A stretch of DNA of 64,000 bases from Anaerosolibacter sp. (GTDB taxonomy: Bacteria; Bacillota; Clostridia; Peptostreptococcales; Thermotaleaceae): positions 62,001-126,000 of the forward strand of contig NZ_JARBTM010000005.1 of assembly GCF_029240175.1 (NCBI RefSeq), in the 5' to 3' direction. Under the pieces are notes generated by a model. It was given only the letters and a program-made list of their open reading frames with translations, ran no database searches and was not told where the DNA came from. Position 1 is the first letter of the stretch. Each line of letters begins with the position of its first letter. Below, piece after piece: positions 35,562 to 44,753 of this stretch. The translations under genes were made by a program, and so were the position numbers.

Positions 35562-36680
35562 ATGAAAAAAGCACTATCGATTTTTTTAGTACTTATGTTA
35601 ACGCTTTCCTTAGTCGTAGGCTGTTCAGCACCAGCTCCGACTACAACTGAGACACCTGCGCCAGCAGCACCGGAAGCACCGGCGGCTAGTGATACAGGTA
35701 TCGTAAAAATGGGTATCGGCCACAGTACTTCAATTGCTAAATCGAAGGATCTTGGTACAGATAAGGATGGTAAGGAAGTTCTTCCACTTGGCCAAGTTGA
35801 CACTGTAATTGTTGCAGCAGCCTTTGACAAAGATGGAAAGGTTGTTTCTGTGACAATAGACAATGCCCAGACAAAAGTCAATTTTGATAACAAGCTACAA
35901 TTAACATCTGATCCAAAGGGTGAGTATAAAACAAAGGTTGAACTCGCTGGTGAATATGGAATGATTAAAGCTTCCAGCATCGGCAAAGAGTGGTATGAGC
36001 AAGCTGCAGAGCTTGAAAAGTGGATGATTGGAAAGACACTGGATGAAATTAAAGCAATGAAGACAAAGCAGAGAGATGAAGCCCATCCTGCAGTACCTGA
36101 TGTTCCAGAACTTGCATCTACAGTTACGATCACAATTCAGGATTATGTAGGTGCATTGGAAGAAGCATATAACAATGCTGTTGAAATTGGAAGCGGTGCA
36201 GAGAAATTAGGTCTTGGACACAATATTGCTATTGGAAAGTCTAAGGGTCTTGCTACACAAGATGGTAAGGAGGTTCTTCCTCTTGCCCAGGTGGATACAG
36301 TAATGGCAGCAGCAGCTTTCGATAAAGACGGCAAAGTAGTAGGTGTTGTGATTGACAATGCCCAAACAAAAATCCAATATGACAAAGATGGTAAAGTAAC
36401 TTCTGATAAGAATGCTGAATACAAAACGAAGGTTGAGCTTGGTATGGAATACGGCATGGTTAAGGCTTCTACCATTGGAAAAGAGTGGTTCCAGCAGATA
36501 GCCGAGCTTGAGAAGTGGATGGTAGGAAAGACAGTTGAAGAAATCCAAGGCATGAAGACAAAGGCAAAGGATGAAGCCCATCCAGCAGTGCCAGATATTC
36601 CAGAGCTTACATCTTCTGTAACCGTATCTGTTGAGCATTATACGGAAGCTGTAGCTGAGGCCTTTGACAACGCGAAATAA
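35562..36680 (+). CDS. lipoprotein with two tandem FMN-binding-like domains
   Basis: This 372-residue protein has a lipobox LVVGC (lipidated C21), a Pro/Ala/Thr linker, then two closely similar repeats of about 160 residues (about 46-208 and 211-372). Each runs from a GHxxxIxKSK start through LPLGQVDTV, AAAFDKDGKVV and GKEWxxQxAELEKWM to a C-terminal xxTVT/SSVT stretch. The same layout in the LysM protein at 415-1461 ends in SGAT, the FMN attachment site. Here the repeats have STVT and SSVT, keeping the threonine (T189, T354) but losing Gly-Ala. The ApbE flavin transferase is encoded next. Probable role: a surface electron carrier or flavin protein; actual flavinylation is uncertain. Confidence 0.8.
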   Translation: MKKALSIFLVLMLTLSLVVGCSAPAPTTTETPAPAAPEAPAASDTGIVKMGIGHSTSIAKSKDLGTDKDGKEVLPLGQVDTVIVAAAFDKDGKVVSVTIDNAQTKVNFDNKLQLTSDPKGEYKTKVELAGEYGMIKASSIGKEWYEQAAELEKWMIGKTLDEIKAMKTKQRDEAHPAVPDVPELASTVTITIQDYVGALEEAYNNAVEIGSGAEKLGLGHNIAIGKSKGLATQDGKEVLPLAQVDTVMAAAAFDKDGKVVGVVIDNAQTKIQYDKDGKVTSDKNAEYKTKVELGMEYGMVKASTIGKEWFQQIAELEKWMVGKTVEEIQGMKTKAKDEAHPAVPDIPELTSSVTVSVEHYTEAVAEAFDNAK

Positions 36681-36691
36681 TAACATCTGAT

Positions 36692-36722
36692 AAACTCCCT
36701 CATGTTAATGGGGGAGTTTTCA
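36692..36722 (+). terminator. intrinsic terminator
   Basis: AAACTCCC (36692-36699) pairs with GGGAGTTT (36712-36719), followed by TTTTC. It ends the FMN-binding lipoprotein gene. Confidence 0.8.
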
Positions 36723-36809
36723 ATATTTAGGAGATGACTCTAGTATAGCGTTCTTATATGTATTTGAATTCTTATTTCCTTTTTGATAGGATAAAAGTAG
36801 GTGATGAAT

Positions 36810-37892
36810 ATGAAAAAAAAGGTAATTATGCTGATCATTATAGGGTTGAGTGGGTTATTCTTAAATGGGTGTCAGCCAAAGTATACTAAATATAGCGAGA
36901 GTTTTTTCGATACATTCGATACCATGACACAAGTCGTTGGTTATACAGAAACAGAGGAAGAGTTTAAGGGGCATATACAAAAGATTCATCAACGTTTTGA
37001 AGAGCTTCACATGCTTTACGATAAATATAATGATTATGACGGGATAAATAATATCAAAACCATCAATGATTATGCAGGAATCAGACCAGTGAAAGTAGAA
37101 AAAGAAATCATAGACCTCATACTTTTTGCGAAGGACTGGTATATCAAAACCGATGGAAGGACCAACATTGCCATGGGTTCAGTTCTTGAGATATGGCATA
37201 GGTATCGTGATGAGGCTAACTATGACCCCCGAAATGCCAAAATCCCTTCCATGGAGGAGCTTTCAGAAGCTTCAAAACACATGGATATAAACAAGATTAT
37301 TGTAGATGTGGAAAACAGCACTGTATATTTAGCCGATGGAAGGATGAGCCTTGATGTTGGTGCTATTGCAAAGGGATATGCCACTGAGATTGTAGCCAGG
37401 GAAATCATGGAAGCGGGCTTTGGTTCCGGCATTATTAGTGCTGGTGGAAATATCCGTGTGCTGGGTAAGCCTCTTGATGGGGTTCGCGAAAGATGGGGTG
37501 TAGGCATCCAAAGTCCTGATCGAGCGGTGGTTTTTGATGAGGAAAATATGCTGGATACCATTTTTGTGAACAATGCTTCTGTAGTTAGCAGTGGAGATTA
37601 CCAAAGATATTATATCGTGGATGGAAAGGTAATACATCATCTGATTGATCCAAGTACCCTTATGCCAGGTGATTATTATCGTGCAGTAACTGTGCTTTCT
37701 GAAGATTCTGGGGTAGCAGATGCCTTGTCCACGGCAGTGTTTTTAATGCCGTTTCCAGAGGCGAAAGCCCTTATTGAAAGTTTGGAAGGAACAGAGGCCA
37801 TATGGGTAATGGATGATGGCAAAATAGAAGCTACTGGTGGCATGAAAGGAATTATGAAGAGCTATGGTGCTACAGGAGCCAAAGCAAAGTAG
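36810..37892 (+). CDS. apbE: FAD:protein FMN transferase ApbE, lipoprotein
   Basis: This 360-residue lipoprotein has lipobox FLNGC (C21). ApbE motifs are FDTFDTMTQV, LDVGAIAKGYATE, ISAGGNIRVLG, SSGDYQRYY and HHLIDPSTLMPG; the acidic and threonine/aspartate residues near the C-terminus (DALSTAVFLM) bind magnesium. It cleaves FAD and attaches FMN to Ser/Thr in SGAT-type motifs of exported proteins. Three candidate substrates lie in this window (T319 of the LysM protein, the tandem lipoprotein, T118 of the protein at 49.3 kb). I chose the ATG at 36810, eight bases after TAGGTG. Confidence 0.93.
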   Translation: MKKKVIMLIIIGLSGLFLNGCQPKYTKYSESFFDTFDTMTQVVGYTETEEEFKGHIQKIHQRFEELHMLYDKYNDYDGINNIKTINDYAGIRPVKVEKEIIDLILFAKDWYIKTDGRTNIAMGSVLEIWHRYRDEANYDPRNAKIPSMEELSEASKHMDINKIIVDVENSTVYLADGRMSLDVGAIAKGYATEIVAREIMEAGFGSGIISAGGNIRVLGKPLDGVRERWGVGIQSPDRAVVFDEENMLDTIFVNNASVVSSGDYQRYYIVDGKVIHHLIDPSTLMPGDYYRAVTVLSEDSGVADALSTAVFLMPFPEAKALIESLEGTEAIWVMDDGKIEATGGMKGIMKSYGATGAKAK

Positions 37893-38107
37893 CTTGATGC
37901 TATGGCATTGGAGAAATTTAGAACAACAAAAATTAAAACCATTATTATAAAATAAATCTATTTGGAATTATACAATTAGTTGAATCAGAGGGGCCAGTAT
38001 GATAGACTTAATTCTATCAAGATATATATGGACGAATAGCTTTTTATGATACAATAAGAATAGTTAGGAATAGCTTTAAATTTTGCGGGCGAAAGAGGTA
38101 AGTTTAC

Positions 38108-38812
38108 ATGTTTACACCAATAAAGAGTAAAAAAGTCTATCAGCATGTAATTGAACAGATCCAGGTCATGGTTATGGATGGAACCCTAAAGAAGGGGGAT
38201 AAACTGCCTGCAGAGAGGGAACTGGCAGAGACTTTGGGTGTCAGCAGGACATCCATTCGAGAGGCCCTGCGGGTATTGGAGATTATAGGAACCATTGAGA
38301 GTCGACAAGGCGAGGGGAATTTTATTACAGCTAGTATGGAAAAAAGCCTTTTTGAACCTTTATCTGTTATGTTTAAGATTCATCAAGGTAAGTCTTTGGA
38401 CATCTTAGAGCTTCGAATTATCATTGAGAATGAAGCTGCAAGGATTGCAGCAGAGAGAATTGAACAGGAAGATATGGATGTTTTAAATGAGCTGATTCAG
38501 GCCCTTGCAGAGGCGAAGGATGAAAATGAAAGTACGATCATCGATAAAGAAATTCATTATAAGATTGCAGAAATCACAGGAAATTATCTTATTCTAAGTG
38601 TATTAAATGCGATCTCCACATTAATGGAATCATTTATAAAGGAAGCAAGAGTAAGGATCATCAACTGGAGAAAAGAAAGAAATCTATTGCTCCAACAGCA
38701 CCAGGAAATATGTGCATCAATCATTGCCAAAGATCCAGACCGTGCATATAGAGCCATGCAAGCCCATTTCCAATCAGTTATCGATAGTATGAAGGACTTG
38801 GAAACCGAATAA
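38108..38812 (+). CDS. FadR-subfamily GntR regulator (LldR/LctA-like)
   Basis: This 234-residue protein has an N-terminal GntR winged helix (KKGDKLPAERELAETLGVSRTSIREALRVLEIIGTIESRQGEGNF is the segment, about 23-70) and a C-terminal all-helical FCD ligand domain. The FCD metal residues lie in the IEN and later H-containing helices (HYKIAEITGN; QQHQEICASI; MQAHFQSV). It sits just upstream of lactate operon 2. TGGT-N3-ACCA operators of the kind this family binds precede both lactate operons. It is therefore the likely lactate-responsive repressor of both. No such operator is seen before its own start. Confidence 0.9.
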   Translation: MFTPIKSKKVYQHVIEQIQVMVMDGTLKKGDKLPAERELAETLGVSRTSIREALRVLEIIGTIESRQGEGNFITASMEKSLFEPLSVMFKIHQGKSLDILELRIIIENEAARIAAERIEQEDMDVLNELIQALAEAKDENESTIIDKEIHYKIAEITGNYLILSVLNAISTLMESFIKEARVRIINWRKERNLLLQQHQEICASIIAKDPDRAYRAMQAHFQSVIDSMKDLETE

Positions 38813-38824
38813 ACAAAACAAATT

Positions 38825-38864
38825 AAAACCACACAGTAGGTTACTGGGTGGTTTTGTTATTTTT
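38825..38864 (+). terminator. intrinsic terminator of the regulator gene
   Basis: AAAACCAC and GTGGTTTT arms with CAGTA/TACTG pairing inside, followed by GTTATTTTT. Confidence 0.75.
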
Positions 38865-39028
38865 AAGACAAAGAATGATGACAGAATAGAGTAAATAGAT
38901 TTTTTTTTTGTCAACGAATAAAAATTGCAAGGTAAACCAATGAATTGAATTATTTTATGAAAGATAAATCTGTTAATTAATAAACAATTATAGAAATATT
39001 ATTAATATTATGATATTTTATTTAAAAG

Positions 39029-39039
39029 TGGTATTACCA
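39029..39039. promoter_or_regulatory. FadR/LldR-type operator, distal, lactate operon 2
   Basis: TGGTATTACCA is a perfect TGGT-N3-ACCA palindrome, 330 bases upstream of etfB2 and immediately followed by another partly overlapping dyad (GGTATTACCATAGTACC). Confidence 0.7.
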
Positions 39040-39090
39040 TAGTACCATTACTGTGAATATGGGGTAAAATTTTTAACAGGAATTCATCAT

Positions 39091-39204
39091 ATGAAACGAA
39101 GGGGTGTGAAGGTGAATGAATACCTGTTAGATATAGCCAATGGGAAAGCGTTATCAAAAATAAAAATTCTGTTGGCAGCCCCATCCCTTGAATTCTTTGG
39201 ATAG
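39091..39204 (+). CDS. possible leader peptide or small protein (uncertain)
   Basis: An ATG at 39091 opens a 37-codon frame (MKRRGVKVNEYLLDIANG to PSLEFFG). An internal in-frame GTG at 39112 has a better ribosome site, AAGGGG at a seven-base spacing, giving 30 residues. It lies in the leader of lactate operon 2 between two operators. No homologue is recognised and the codon signal is too short to judge. It could be a leader peptide, a small protein or chance. Confidence 0.25.
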   Translation: MKRRGVKVNEYLLDIANGKALSKIKILLAAPSLEFFG

Positions 39205-39317
39205 AGATATGCTCAATTCCCTAATTTAGCAATAAATGTTTACTCGAGGGCTTCCATAGAAATGAAACTTTATCATTTATCTCAAGTGCTGCAGAGCACT
39301 TCTTTAAAAAAGAAAAT

Positions 39318-39328
39318 TGGTAAGACCA
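39318..39328. promoter_or_regulatory. FadR/LldR-type operator, proximal, lactate operon 2
   Basis: TGGTAAGACCA lies 30 bases before the etfB2 start codon, 289 bp from the distal copy. Binding here could block transcript elongation or, with the distal site, form a repression loop. Confidence 0.65.
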
Positions 39329-39358
39329 TAATACCACAAAATAAAAGGAGGATATTCA

Positions 39359-40147
39359 ATGGAAATACTTGTCTGTATTAAGCAGGTGCCTGGGACTTCT
39401 GAGGTAGAAGTAGACGAAAAAACAGGTGTATTAAAGAGGGACGGCATTGATTCAAAGCTCAATCCATATGATCTATATGCGATTGAAACAGCATTGAAAA
39501 TGAAAGAAGAAAAAGGCGCTAAAGTCAATGTGATCACCATGGGACCACCTCAAGCGGCTGAGATTATTCAGGAAGCATTCATGATGGGTGCTGACAACGG
39601 TGCATTACTAACGGATAGGAAGTTTGCAGGTGCCGATGTGTTGGCAACGGCGTATACCTTATCTCAAGGGGTTAAGAAAATGGGGAATATTGATTTGATC
39701 ATCTGTGGAAAGCAGACGACAGATGGAGATACTGCCCAGGTGGGACCTGAAATGGCAGAGTTTCTTGGTATACCCCATGTGGCAAATGTAAGAAGAATTG
39801 TTGAGCTAAAGGAAGAGTCCATTGTTGTTGAGATGGATATGCCGAACACCATCGAAGTGGCAGATGTAAAGTTTCCATGCTTGATTACTGTGGAAAAGGG
39901 TATTTTCCAACCAAGGCTGCCATCCTTTAAATTAAAGATGGCTACCAAGGATAAAGAAATTCCTTTCTACAGCATGAATGACTTCGAAGATCAAAACGAA
40001 AAGAATTACGGTTTAAATGGATCACCAACCCAGGTTTTAAAAATATTCCCGCCAGAAGCAAATACCGATCATGAAATGTGGGAAGGCACAGGGGAAGACC
40101 TTGCCGATCGATTGTTAACAAAATTAAAAGAACTAAAATTTGTATAG
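39359..40147 (+). CDS. lctB: electron transfer flavoprotein beta subunit (EtfB), lactate module 2
   Basis: This 262-residue EtfB begins MEILVCIKQVPGTSEV and has DLYAIETALKMKEE, VITMGPPQA, FAGADVLATAYTL, CGKQTTDGDTAQVGPEMAEFLG and FQPRLPSFKLKMATK. AAAAGGAGG precedes the ATG. It is homologous to the EtfB of module 1 (14.4 kb) but clearly diverged, so the two modules are not a recent duplication. It is first in the order etfB-etfA-lctD-lctP, the same as lctBCD in Acetobacterium woodii, whose complex uses ferredoxin and lactate together to reduce NAD. Confidence 0.92.
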   Translation: MEILVCIKQVPGTSEVEVDEKTGVLKRDGIDSKLNPYDLYAIETALKMKEEKGAKVNVITMGPPQAAEIIQEAFMMGADNGALLTDRKFAGADVLATAYTLSQGVKKMGNIDLIICGKQTTDGDTAQVGPEMAEFLGIPHVANVRRIVELKEESIVVEMDMPNTIEVADVKFPCLITVEKGIFQPRLPSFKLKMATKDKEIPFYSMNDFEDQNEKNYGLNGSPTQVLKIFPPEANTDHEMWEGTGEDLADRLLTKLKELKFV

Positions 40148-40158
40148 GAGGGAATAGT

Positions 40159-41379
40159 ATGGCGAAAATAATTATTCATCAAGATAAGATAACAAGCCCT
40201 GAGGAATTGGTAAAACTTTGCCCCTTTAGTGCGATAGAATATGATAACCAATATTTGTCTATAAATGCTGCTTGCAAAATGTGTAAGATCTGTATCAAAA
40301 AAGGATCTGGAGTATTTGAATGGGTAGAAGAGGAAGTTTTAGGTATAGATAAAAGCAAATGGAAGGGCATAGCTGTCTATGTAGACCATGTGGAAGGAGA
40401 GATCCATCCAGTTACATTAGAATTAATTGGAAAAGCAAAGGAATTGGCTGCAAAAATAAATCACCCTGTTTATTGTGTATTTATGGGTCATGAGATCAAA
40501 GAAAGAGCCAATGAGCTTCTCCATTATGGTGTAGATGAGGTATTCGTTTATGATGATGAAGCCCTAAAGGATTTTAGAATAGAGCCATATACAGCAGTGT
40601 TTGAAGATTTTATTCAGAATTTACAGCCAACCATCGTATTGGTTGGGGGAACCACCGTGGGAAGATCCCTTGCACCAAGGGTAGCGGCAAGATTTAGAAC
40701 AGGTCTTACAGCGGACTGTACAATATTAGGGGTTCAGGAAAACACAGATTTAGACCAGATTAGACCGGCATTCGGCGGAAATATTATGGCGCATATCTAC
40801 ACACCAAATCATAGACCACAATTTGCGACAGTTAGATATAAGATATTTTCAGCACCTGAAAGAATAGAAAGTCCTACAGGAAAAATAACAGTCTGTGAAA
40901 TTGGCAAGGAAGCACTGGCATCAAAAATCACAGTACTTGATGTAAAACAAAAAGAAAAAGAGATGAGCATTGAGGACGCAGAGGTTGTGATTGTGGCTGG
41001 AAGAGGTATAAAGAAACAAGAAGATCTGGACATGATCCACAAATTGGCAGATATTTTGGGTGCCCATGTAGCAAGTACACGCCCGTTGATCGAGGCAGGC
41101 TGGACGGACCCTAGAAAACAAATCGGACTTAGCGGTAGAACCGTAAAACCAAGATTGATTATTACATGTGGTGTTTCAGGAGCAATTCAGTTTGTTGCTG
41201 GGATGAACAATTCGGAATGCATCATTGCCATTAATCAAGATGAAAACGCACCAATCTTTAAGGTAGCTCACTATGCCCTAAAAGGTGATATTTATGAGAT
41301 CATTCCAAAGCTTGTACAGAAATTGAACAGCCTTGGAACCAGTATATCTATCGAACATTTGAAGCAAGTTGTATCATAA
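40159..41379 (+). CDS. lctC: EtfA with N-terminal FeS domain, lactate module 2
   Basis: This 406-residue protein starts at ATG 40159 after GGAGGG. The first 70 residues form a ferredoxin-like domain with C21 (LCPFSAI) and C39-x2-C42-x2-C45 (CKMCKIC), enough for one [4Fe-4S] cluster. The remainder is a full EtfA: TGLTADCTIL, RPAFGGNIMAHI, FATVRYK, GRGIKKQEDL, QIGLSGRTVKPRLIITCGVSGAIQF, AINQDENAPIFKVAHY. The FeS domain is the probable entry or exit point for ferredoxin electrons, as in LctC and CarE. The EtfA of module 1 lacks it. Confidence 0.93.
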   Translation: MAKIIIHQDKITSPEELVKLCPFSAIEYDNQYLSINAACKMCKICIKKGSGVFEWVEEEVLGIDKSKWKGIAVYVDHVEGEIHPVTLELIGKAKELAAKINHPVYCVFMGHEIKERANELLHYGVDEVFVYDDEALKDFRIEPYTAVFEDFIQNLQPTIVLVGGTTVGRSLAPRVAARFRTGLTADCTILGVQENTDLDQIRPAFGGNIMAHIYTPNHRPQFATVRYKIFSAPERIESPTGKITVCEIGKEALASKITVLDVKQKEKEMSIEDAEVVIVAGRGIKKQEDLDMIHKLADILGAHVASTRPLIEAGWTDPRKQIGLSGRTVKPRLIITCGVSGAIQFVAGMNNSECIIAINQDENAPIFKVAHYALKGDIYEIIPKLVQKLNSLGTSISIEHLKQVVS

Positions 41380-41401
41380 AAAGTGAATGGGAGGGAATCG
41401 C

Positions 41402-42796
41402 ATGAATTATAAAGCAATAGATAGTCAGGATATCGAATACCTGATTTCAGTTTGTGGAAAAGGGCGGGTATTTGTAGGAGAAGAGATCAATGAAGATTTT
41501 GCCCACGATGAGCTAGGTGGTATTGAGAGATTGCCAGAGGTTATGGTAGAGGCAGTTTCTACGGAAGAAGTGTCTAAGATTATGAAATATGCCTTCGATC
41601 ATCATATCCCTGTAACACCAAGGGGACAGGGAACTGGACTGGTAGGAGGTTCCGTTGCAATCCATGGCGGAATCATGTTGAATTTAACCAAGATGAATAA
41701 AATTCTAGAACTGGACGAGGAAAATCTAACATTAACGGTTGAGCCAGGGGTTCTATTGATGGAAATTTCAAAGTTTGTTGAAGCCCATGACTTGTTCTAT
41801 CCGCCAGATCCAGGCGAAAAAAGTGCTACCATTGCAGGAAATATCAATACCAATGCAGGTGGTATGAGAGCTGTGAAATATGGTGTGACCAGGGACTATG
41901 TAAGAGGTCTTGAAATCGTTCTGCCAAATGGAGAAGTAATGGAAGTAGGCGGAAAAATCGTAAAGAACAGCTCTGGCTATAGCTTAAAGGATATGATAGT
42001 TGGTTCAGAAGGAACTTTAGCTATCGTAACAAAAGCTGTATTGAAATTGTTACCGCTGCCTAAAAAAGCCATCAGTTTATTGATTCCTTTCCCTGATTTG
42101 GCCATGGCTATTGAGACGGTTCCTAAAATCATCAAATCCAAAACAATCCCAACAGCAGTAGAGTTCATGGAAAGCGCTGCCATATTGGCAGCAGAAGAGT
42201 TTTTGGGTATGAAGTTCCCAGATAAATCCTCTGATGCATATCTGCTCCTTACCTTTGATGGAAACAGCAAGGAAGAAATAGAGAGGGCTTACGACAAGGT
42301 AGCTCATATTTGTCTAGATTCAGGTGCCTTGGATGTACTGATTTCAAATACCCAAGAGAGGCAAGAGTCCATTTGGAAGGCTAGGGGTGCTTTTCTTGAG
42401 GCAATCAAAGCTTCAACCACAGAAATGGATGAATGTGACGTAGTTGTGCCAAGAAATAAGGTTGCTGACTTTATAAAATACACCAATGAGCTGCAATCAC
42501 AGTTCCAGGTTAGAATTAAGAGCTTTGGACACGCAGGAGATGGAAACCTCCACGTATACGTACTAAGAGATGAGCGGACAGAAGAAGAGTGGAAAAAGAC
42601 CCTTGGGGATGTATTTGAATGTATGTATAGCAGAGCTAGAGAATTAGGTGGTCAGGTATCGGGAGAACATGGTATCGGCTATGCAAAAAGACCGTTCTTG
42701 ATTGAGTCTATGGGTGAAAATGGCATGCAGCTATTAAAGAATATTAAATTAGCCTTTGACCCAAAAAACATTTTAAACCCAGGAAAAGTTTGTTAG
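41402..42796 (+). CDS. lctD: FAD-linked lactate dehydrogenase (LctD), module 2
   Basis: This 464-residue protein has PCMH FAD binding ([44 protein letters not shown]) and the FAD-oxidase C-terminus ([35 protein letters not shown]). The ATG at 41402 follows GGGAGGG at a six-base spacing; the frame opens five codons earlier without need. It oxidises lactate to pyruvate in complex with the EtfAB encoded immediately upstream. Confidence 0.92.
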   Translation: MNYKAIDSQDIEYLISVCGKGRVFVGEEINEDFAHDELGGIERLPEVMVEAVSTEEVSKIMKYAFDHHIPVTPRGQGTGLVGGSVAIHGGIMLNLTKMNKILELDEENLTLTVEPGVLLMEISKFVEAHDLFYPPDPGEKSATIAGNINTNAGGMRAVKYGVTRDYVRGLEIVLPNGEVMEVGGKIVKNSSGYSLKDMIVGSEGTLAIVTKAVLKLLPLPKKAISLLIPFPDLAMAIETVPKIIKSKTIPTAVEFMESAAILAAEEFLGMKFPDKSSDAYLLLTFDGNSKEEIERAYDKVAHICLDSGALDVLISNTQERQESIWKARGAFLEAIKASTTEMDECDVVVPRNKVADFIKYTNELQSQFQVRIKSFGHAGDGNLHVYVLRDERTEEEWKKTLGDVFECMYSRARELGGQVSGEHGIGYAKRPFLIESMGENGMQLLKNIKLAFDPKNILNPGKVC

Positions 42797-42807
42797 ATAG
42801 TGAAAAT

Positions 42808-42849
42808 TTACGCCTTACCTTACCAGCAGACATTGAAGGTAAGGCGTAA
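42808..42849 (+). other. intercistronic stem-loop between lctD and lctP
   Basis: A perfect 14-bp stem (42808-42821 with 42836-42849) with no T-run. It sits at the enzyme/permease boundary, as in operon 1, and may tune permease mRNA. Confidence 0.5.
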
Positions 42850-42903
42850 TATTTATCATGATAGAACATAGAAAGCTACTTAAATTGAAGGGGGAACTTG
42901 ATT

Positions 42904-44559
42904 ATGTATGCATTTATGGCTTTTTTACCAATTTTACTAACCATTATCCTAATGGTAGGATTCAACTGGGCTGCCAAGAAAGCGTTACCAATCTCATGGT
43001 TGCTCGCATCCGTGATTGCCATTGGAGTTTGGAAAATGAATATCCATAACGTAATGGCCTACTCTGTCTTTGGGGTACTAAAGGCAGTGGACGTTTTGAT
43101 CATTGTCTTTGGGGCGATACTCATCTTAAATACCCTAAAACAATCGGGTGCTATGACAACCATCAACAATGGCTTTAATGGAATCACAAAAGATAGACGT
43201 ATTCAAGCGATTATTATCGGATGGATGTTTGGTGCCTTTATTGAAGGTGCTGCGGGATTTGGTACACCGGCAGCCTTGGCAGGCCCTCTTCTTGTAGGAT
43301 TAGGATTCCCTCCACTGGCAGCAGCCATGGTGGCGCTGATCTATAACAGTACACCAGTTTCCTTTGGAGCTGTTGGAACACCGATATTTGGTGCCATGAG
43401 TACCATTGCAAACAACCTACAGGGTGTAAATGCTGACCCAGAACTGTTTAAAATGACCATGACAAAATGGATTGCATTGTCCCATGGTACAGTCGGTATA
43501 TTTATACCATTGCTAGGTATCTGTATGCTAACGAAATTCTTCGGAAAAGAGAAATCAATCAAGGCTGGATTAGAGGCAGCACCATTTGCCATATTTGCAG
43601 GTTTAGCTTTCGTAGTTCCTTACATCTTAATTGCTACAATATTTGGTCCAGAATTACCATCCTTGGTAGGTGCCTTTATAGGTCTGGCAATCGTTGTCCT
43701 AGCAGCAAAGAATGGATTTTTAGTGCCGAAGAAACATTGGGACTTCCCTGATAAGTCAGAGTGGCAAGAGGATTGGAAATCTAAGGTAGATACGGGCAAT
43801 GTAGGAGAAGCGAAAATGTCTCTTCTTAAAGCGTGGACGCCTTATATACTCATTGCAATCATCCTTGTTGTTACACGTATACCATCCTTTGGATTGAAAG
43901 CATTGCTCATTGCCCAGCAAATTAAAATCCCAAATGTATTAGGTATTGAAAATCTAAATTATGGATTGCAGTGGGCGTATCTTCCAGGTACAATTCCATT
44001 TATCCTCGTTGCCCTTATTACCCATGTCATTCATGGAATGAATGGACAACAGGTGAAAACAGCTTGGTCAAGTACATTTAAGCAGCTAACTGGTGCTGCC
44101 ATCACATTGTTCGCTGGTGTCGCTATGGTACAGTTAATGCTAAATTCAGGTGTAAACAACGCAGGATTGGCTAGTATGTTAACAGAAATGGCGAAAACTG
44201 CAGCAGGATTAGCCGGATCGGCGTATCCATTCTTTGCTCCATTTATCGGTGTATTGGGTGCATTTATGTCAGGTTCCAATACCGTATCCAATATTCTATT
44301 CTCCTCCTTACAGTTTGAAACCGCAACTATTTTAAATATGCCACAGGTATTGATTGTAGCCCTTCAAGTCATTGGTGGAGCCGTGGGAAATATGATCTGT
44401 ATCAATAACGTGGTGGCTGTTTGTGCTACGGTAGGATGTGAAGGAAATGAAGGAAAGATCATTAGAAGAAATGCAGTGCCGTGTTTTATTTATGGTATTG
44501 TTGTTGCAAGTGTTGTAGCAGCCCTTATTTATAGTGGGTTTAACCCATTCCCCCTTTAG
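42904..44559 (+). CDS. lctP: L-lactate permease (LctP family), copy 2
   Basis: This protein of about 551 residues is homologous to the permease at 12.6 kb and shares [33 protein letters not shown] (region about 115-145), LGAFMSGSN and [17 protein letters not shown]. It has about 12-14 TM segments. I chose the ATG at 42904 because GGGGG lies nine bases upstream; the TTG two codons earlier is too close. It is the last gene of operon 2 and is followed by a strong terminator. Confidence 0.92.
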   Translation: MYAFMAFLPILLTIILMVGFNWAAKKALPISWLLASVIAIGVWKMNIHNVMAYSVFGVLKAVDVLIIVFGAILILNTLKQSGAMTTINNGFNGITKDRRIQAIIIGWMFGAFIEGAAGFGTPAALAGPLLVGLGFPPLAAAMVALIYNSTPVSFGAVGTPIFGAMSTIANNLQGVNADPELFKMTMTKWIALSHGTVGIFIPLLGICMLTKFFGKEKSIKAGLEAAPFAIFAGLAFVVPYILIATIFGPELPSLVGAFIGLAIVVLAAKNGFLVPKKHWDFPDKSEWQEDWKSKVDTGNVGEAKMSLLKAWTPYILIAIILVVTRIPSFGLKALLIAQQIKIPNVLGIENLNYGLQWAYLPGTIPFILVALITHVIHGMNGQQVKTAWSSTFKQLTGAAITLFAGVAMVQLMLNSGVNNAGLASMLTEMAKTAAGLAGSAYPFFAPFIGVLGAFMSGSNTVSNILFSSLQFETATILNMPQVLIVALQVIGGAVGNMICINNVVAVCATVGCEGNEGKIIRRNAVPCFIYGIVVASVVAALIYSGFNPFPL

Positions 44560-44567
44560 GCATGAAG

Positions 44568-44600
44568 CCGATCAATCCTATGGATTGATCGGTTTTTTTT
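44568..44600 (+). terminator. intrinsic terminator of lactate operon 2
   Basis: CCGATCAATCC (44568-44578) pairs perfectly with GGATTGATCGG (44582-44592), followed by eight T. Confidence 0.95.
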
Positions 44601-44611
44601 CACTATATAGG

Positions 44612-44664
44612 CTTTAATATAAAAAACGGTAGGAGAAGTACGCCTACCGTTTTTTATATTAAAG
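44612..44664. other. 22-bp perfect inverted repeat upstream of the hydrogenase operon
   Basis: Arms 44612-44633 and 44643-44664 are perfectly complementary across a nine-base loop. It follows a complete terminator by 12 bases, so it may be a second, bidirectional terminator or a leader element of the hydrogenase mRNA. Confidence 0.6.
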
Positions 44665-44753
44665 CACCAAAAAATGTATTAAATGATTTGAGATACGGAA
44701 ATATTAGTGGGGACAGAGATTTTTTGAAACAGTTGGAAAGGATGGTGAGTATT

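Larger units (their letters stand above)
38865..39358 (+). promoter_or_regulatory. long control region and leader of lactate operon 2
   Basis: About 490 bases between the regulator and etfB2. It holds the operators at 39029-39039 and 39318-39328, a short SD-preceded frame at 39091-39204, a seven-bp hairpin AAGTGCT-GCAG-AGCACTT (39284-39301) and the etfB ribosome site AAAAGGAGG. TAAAAT at 39065-39070 may be a -10 box. The first 150 bases are very AT-rich. Confidence 0.5.
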
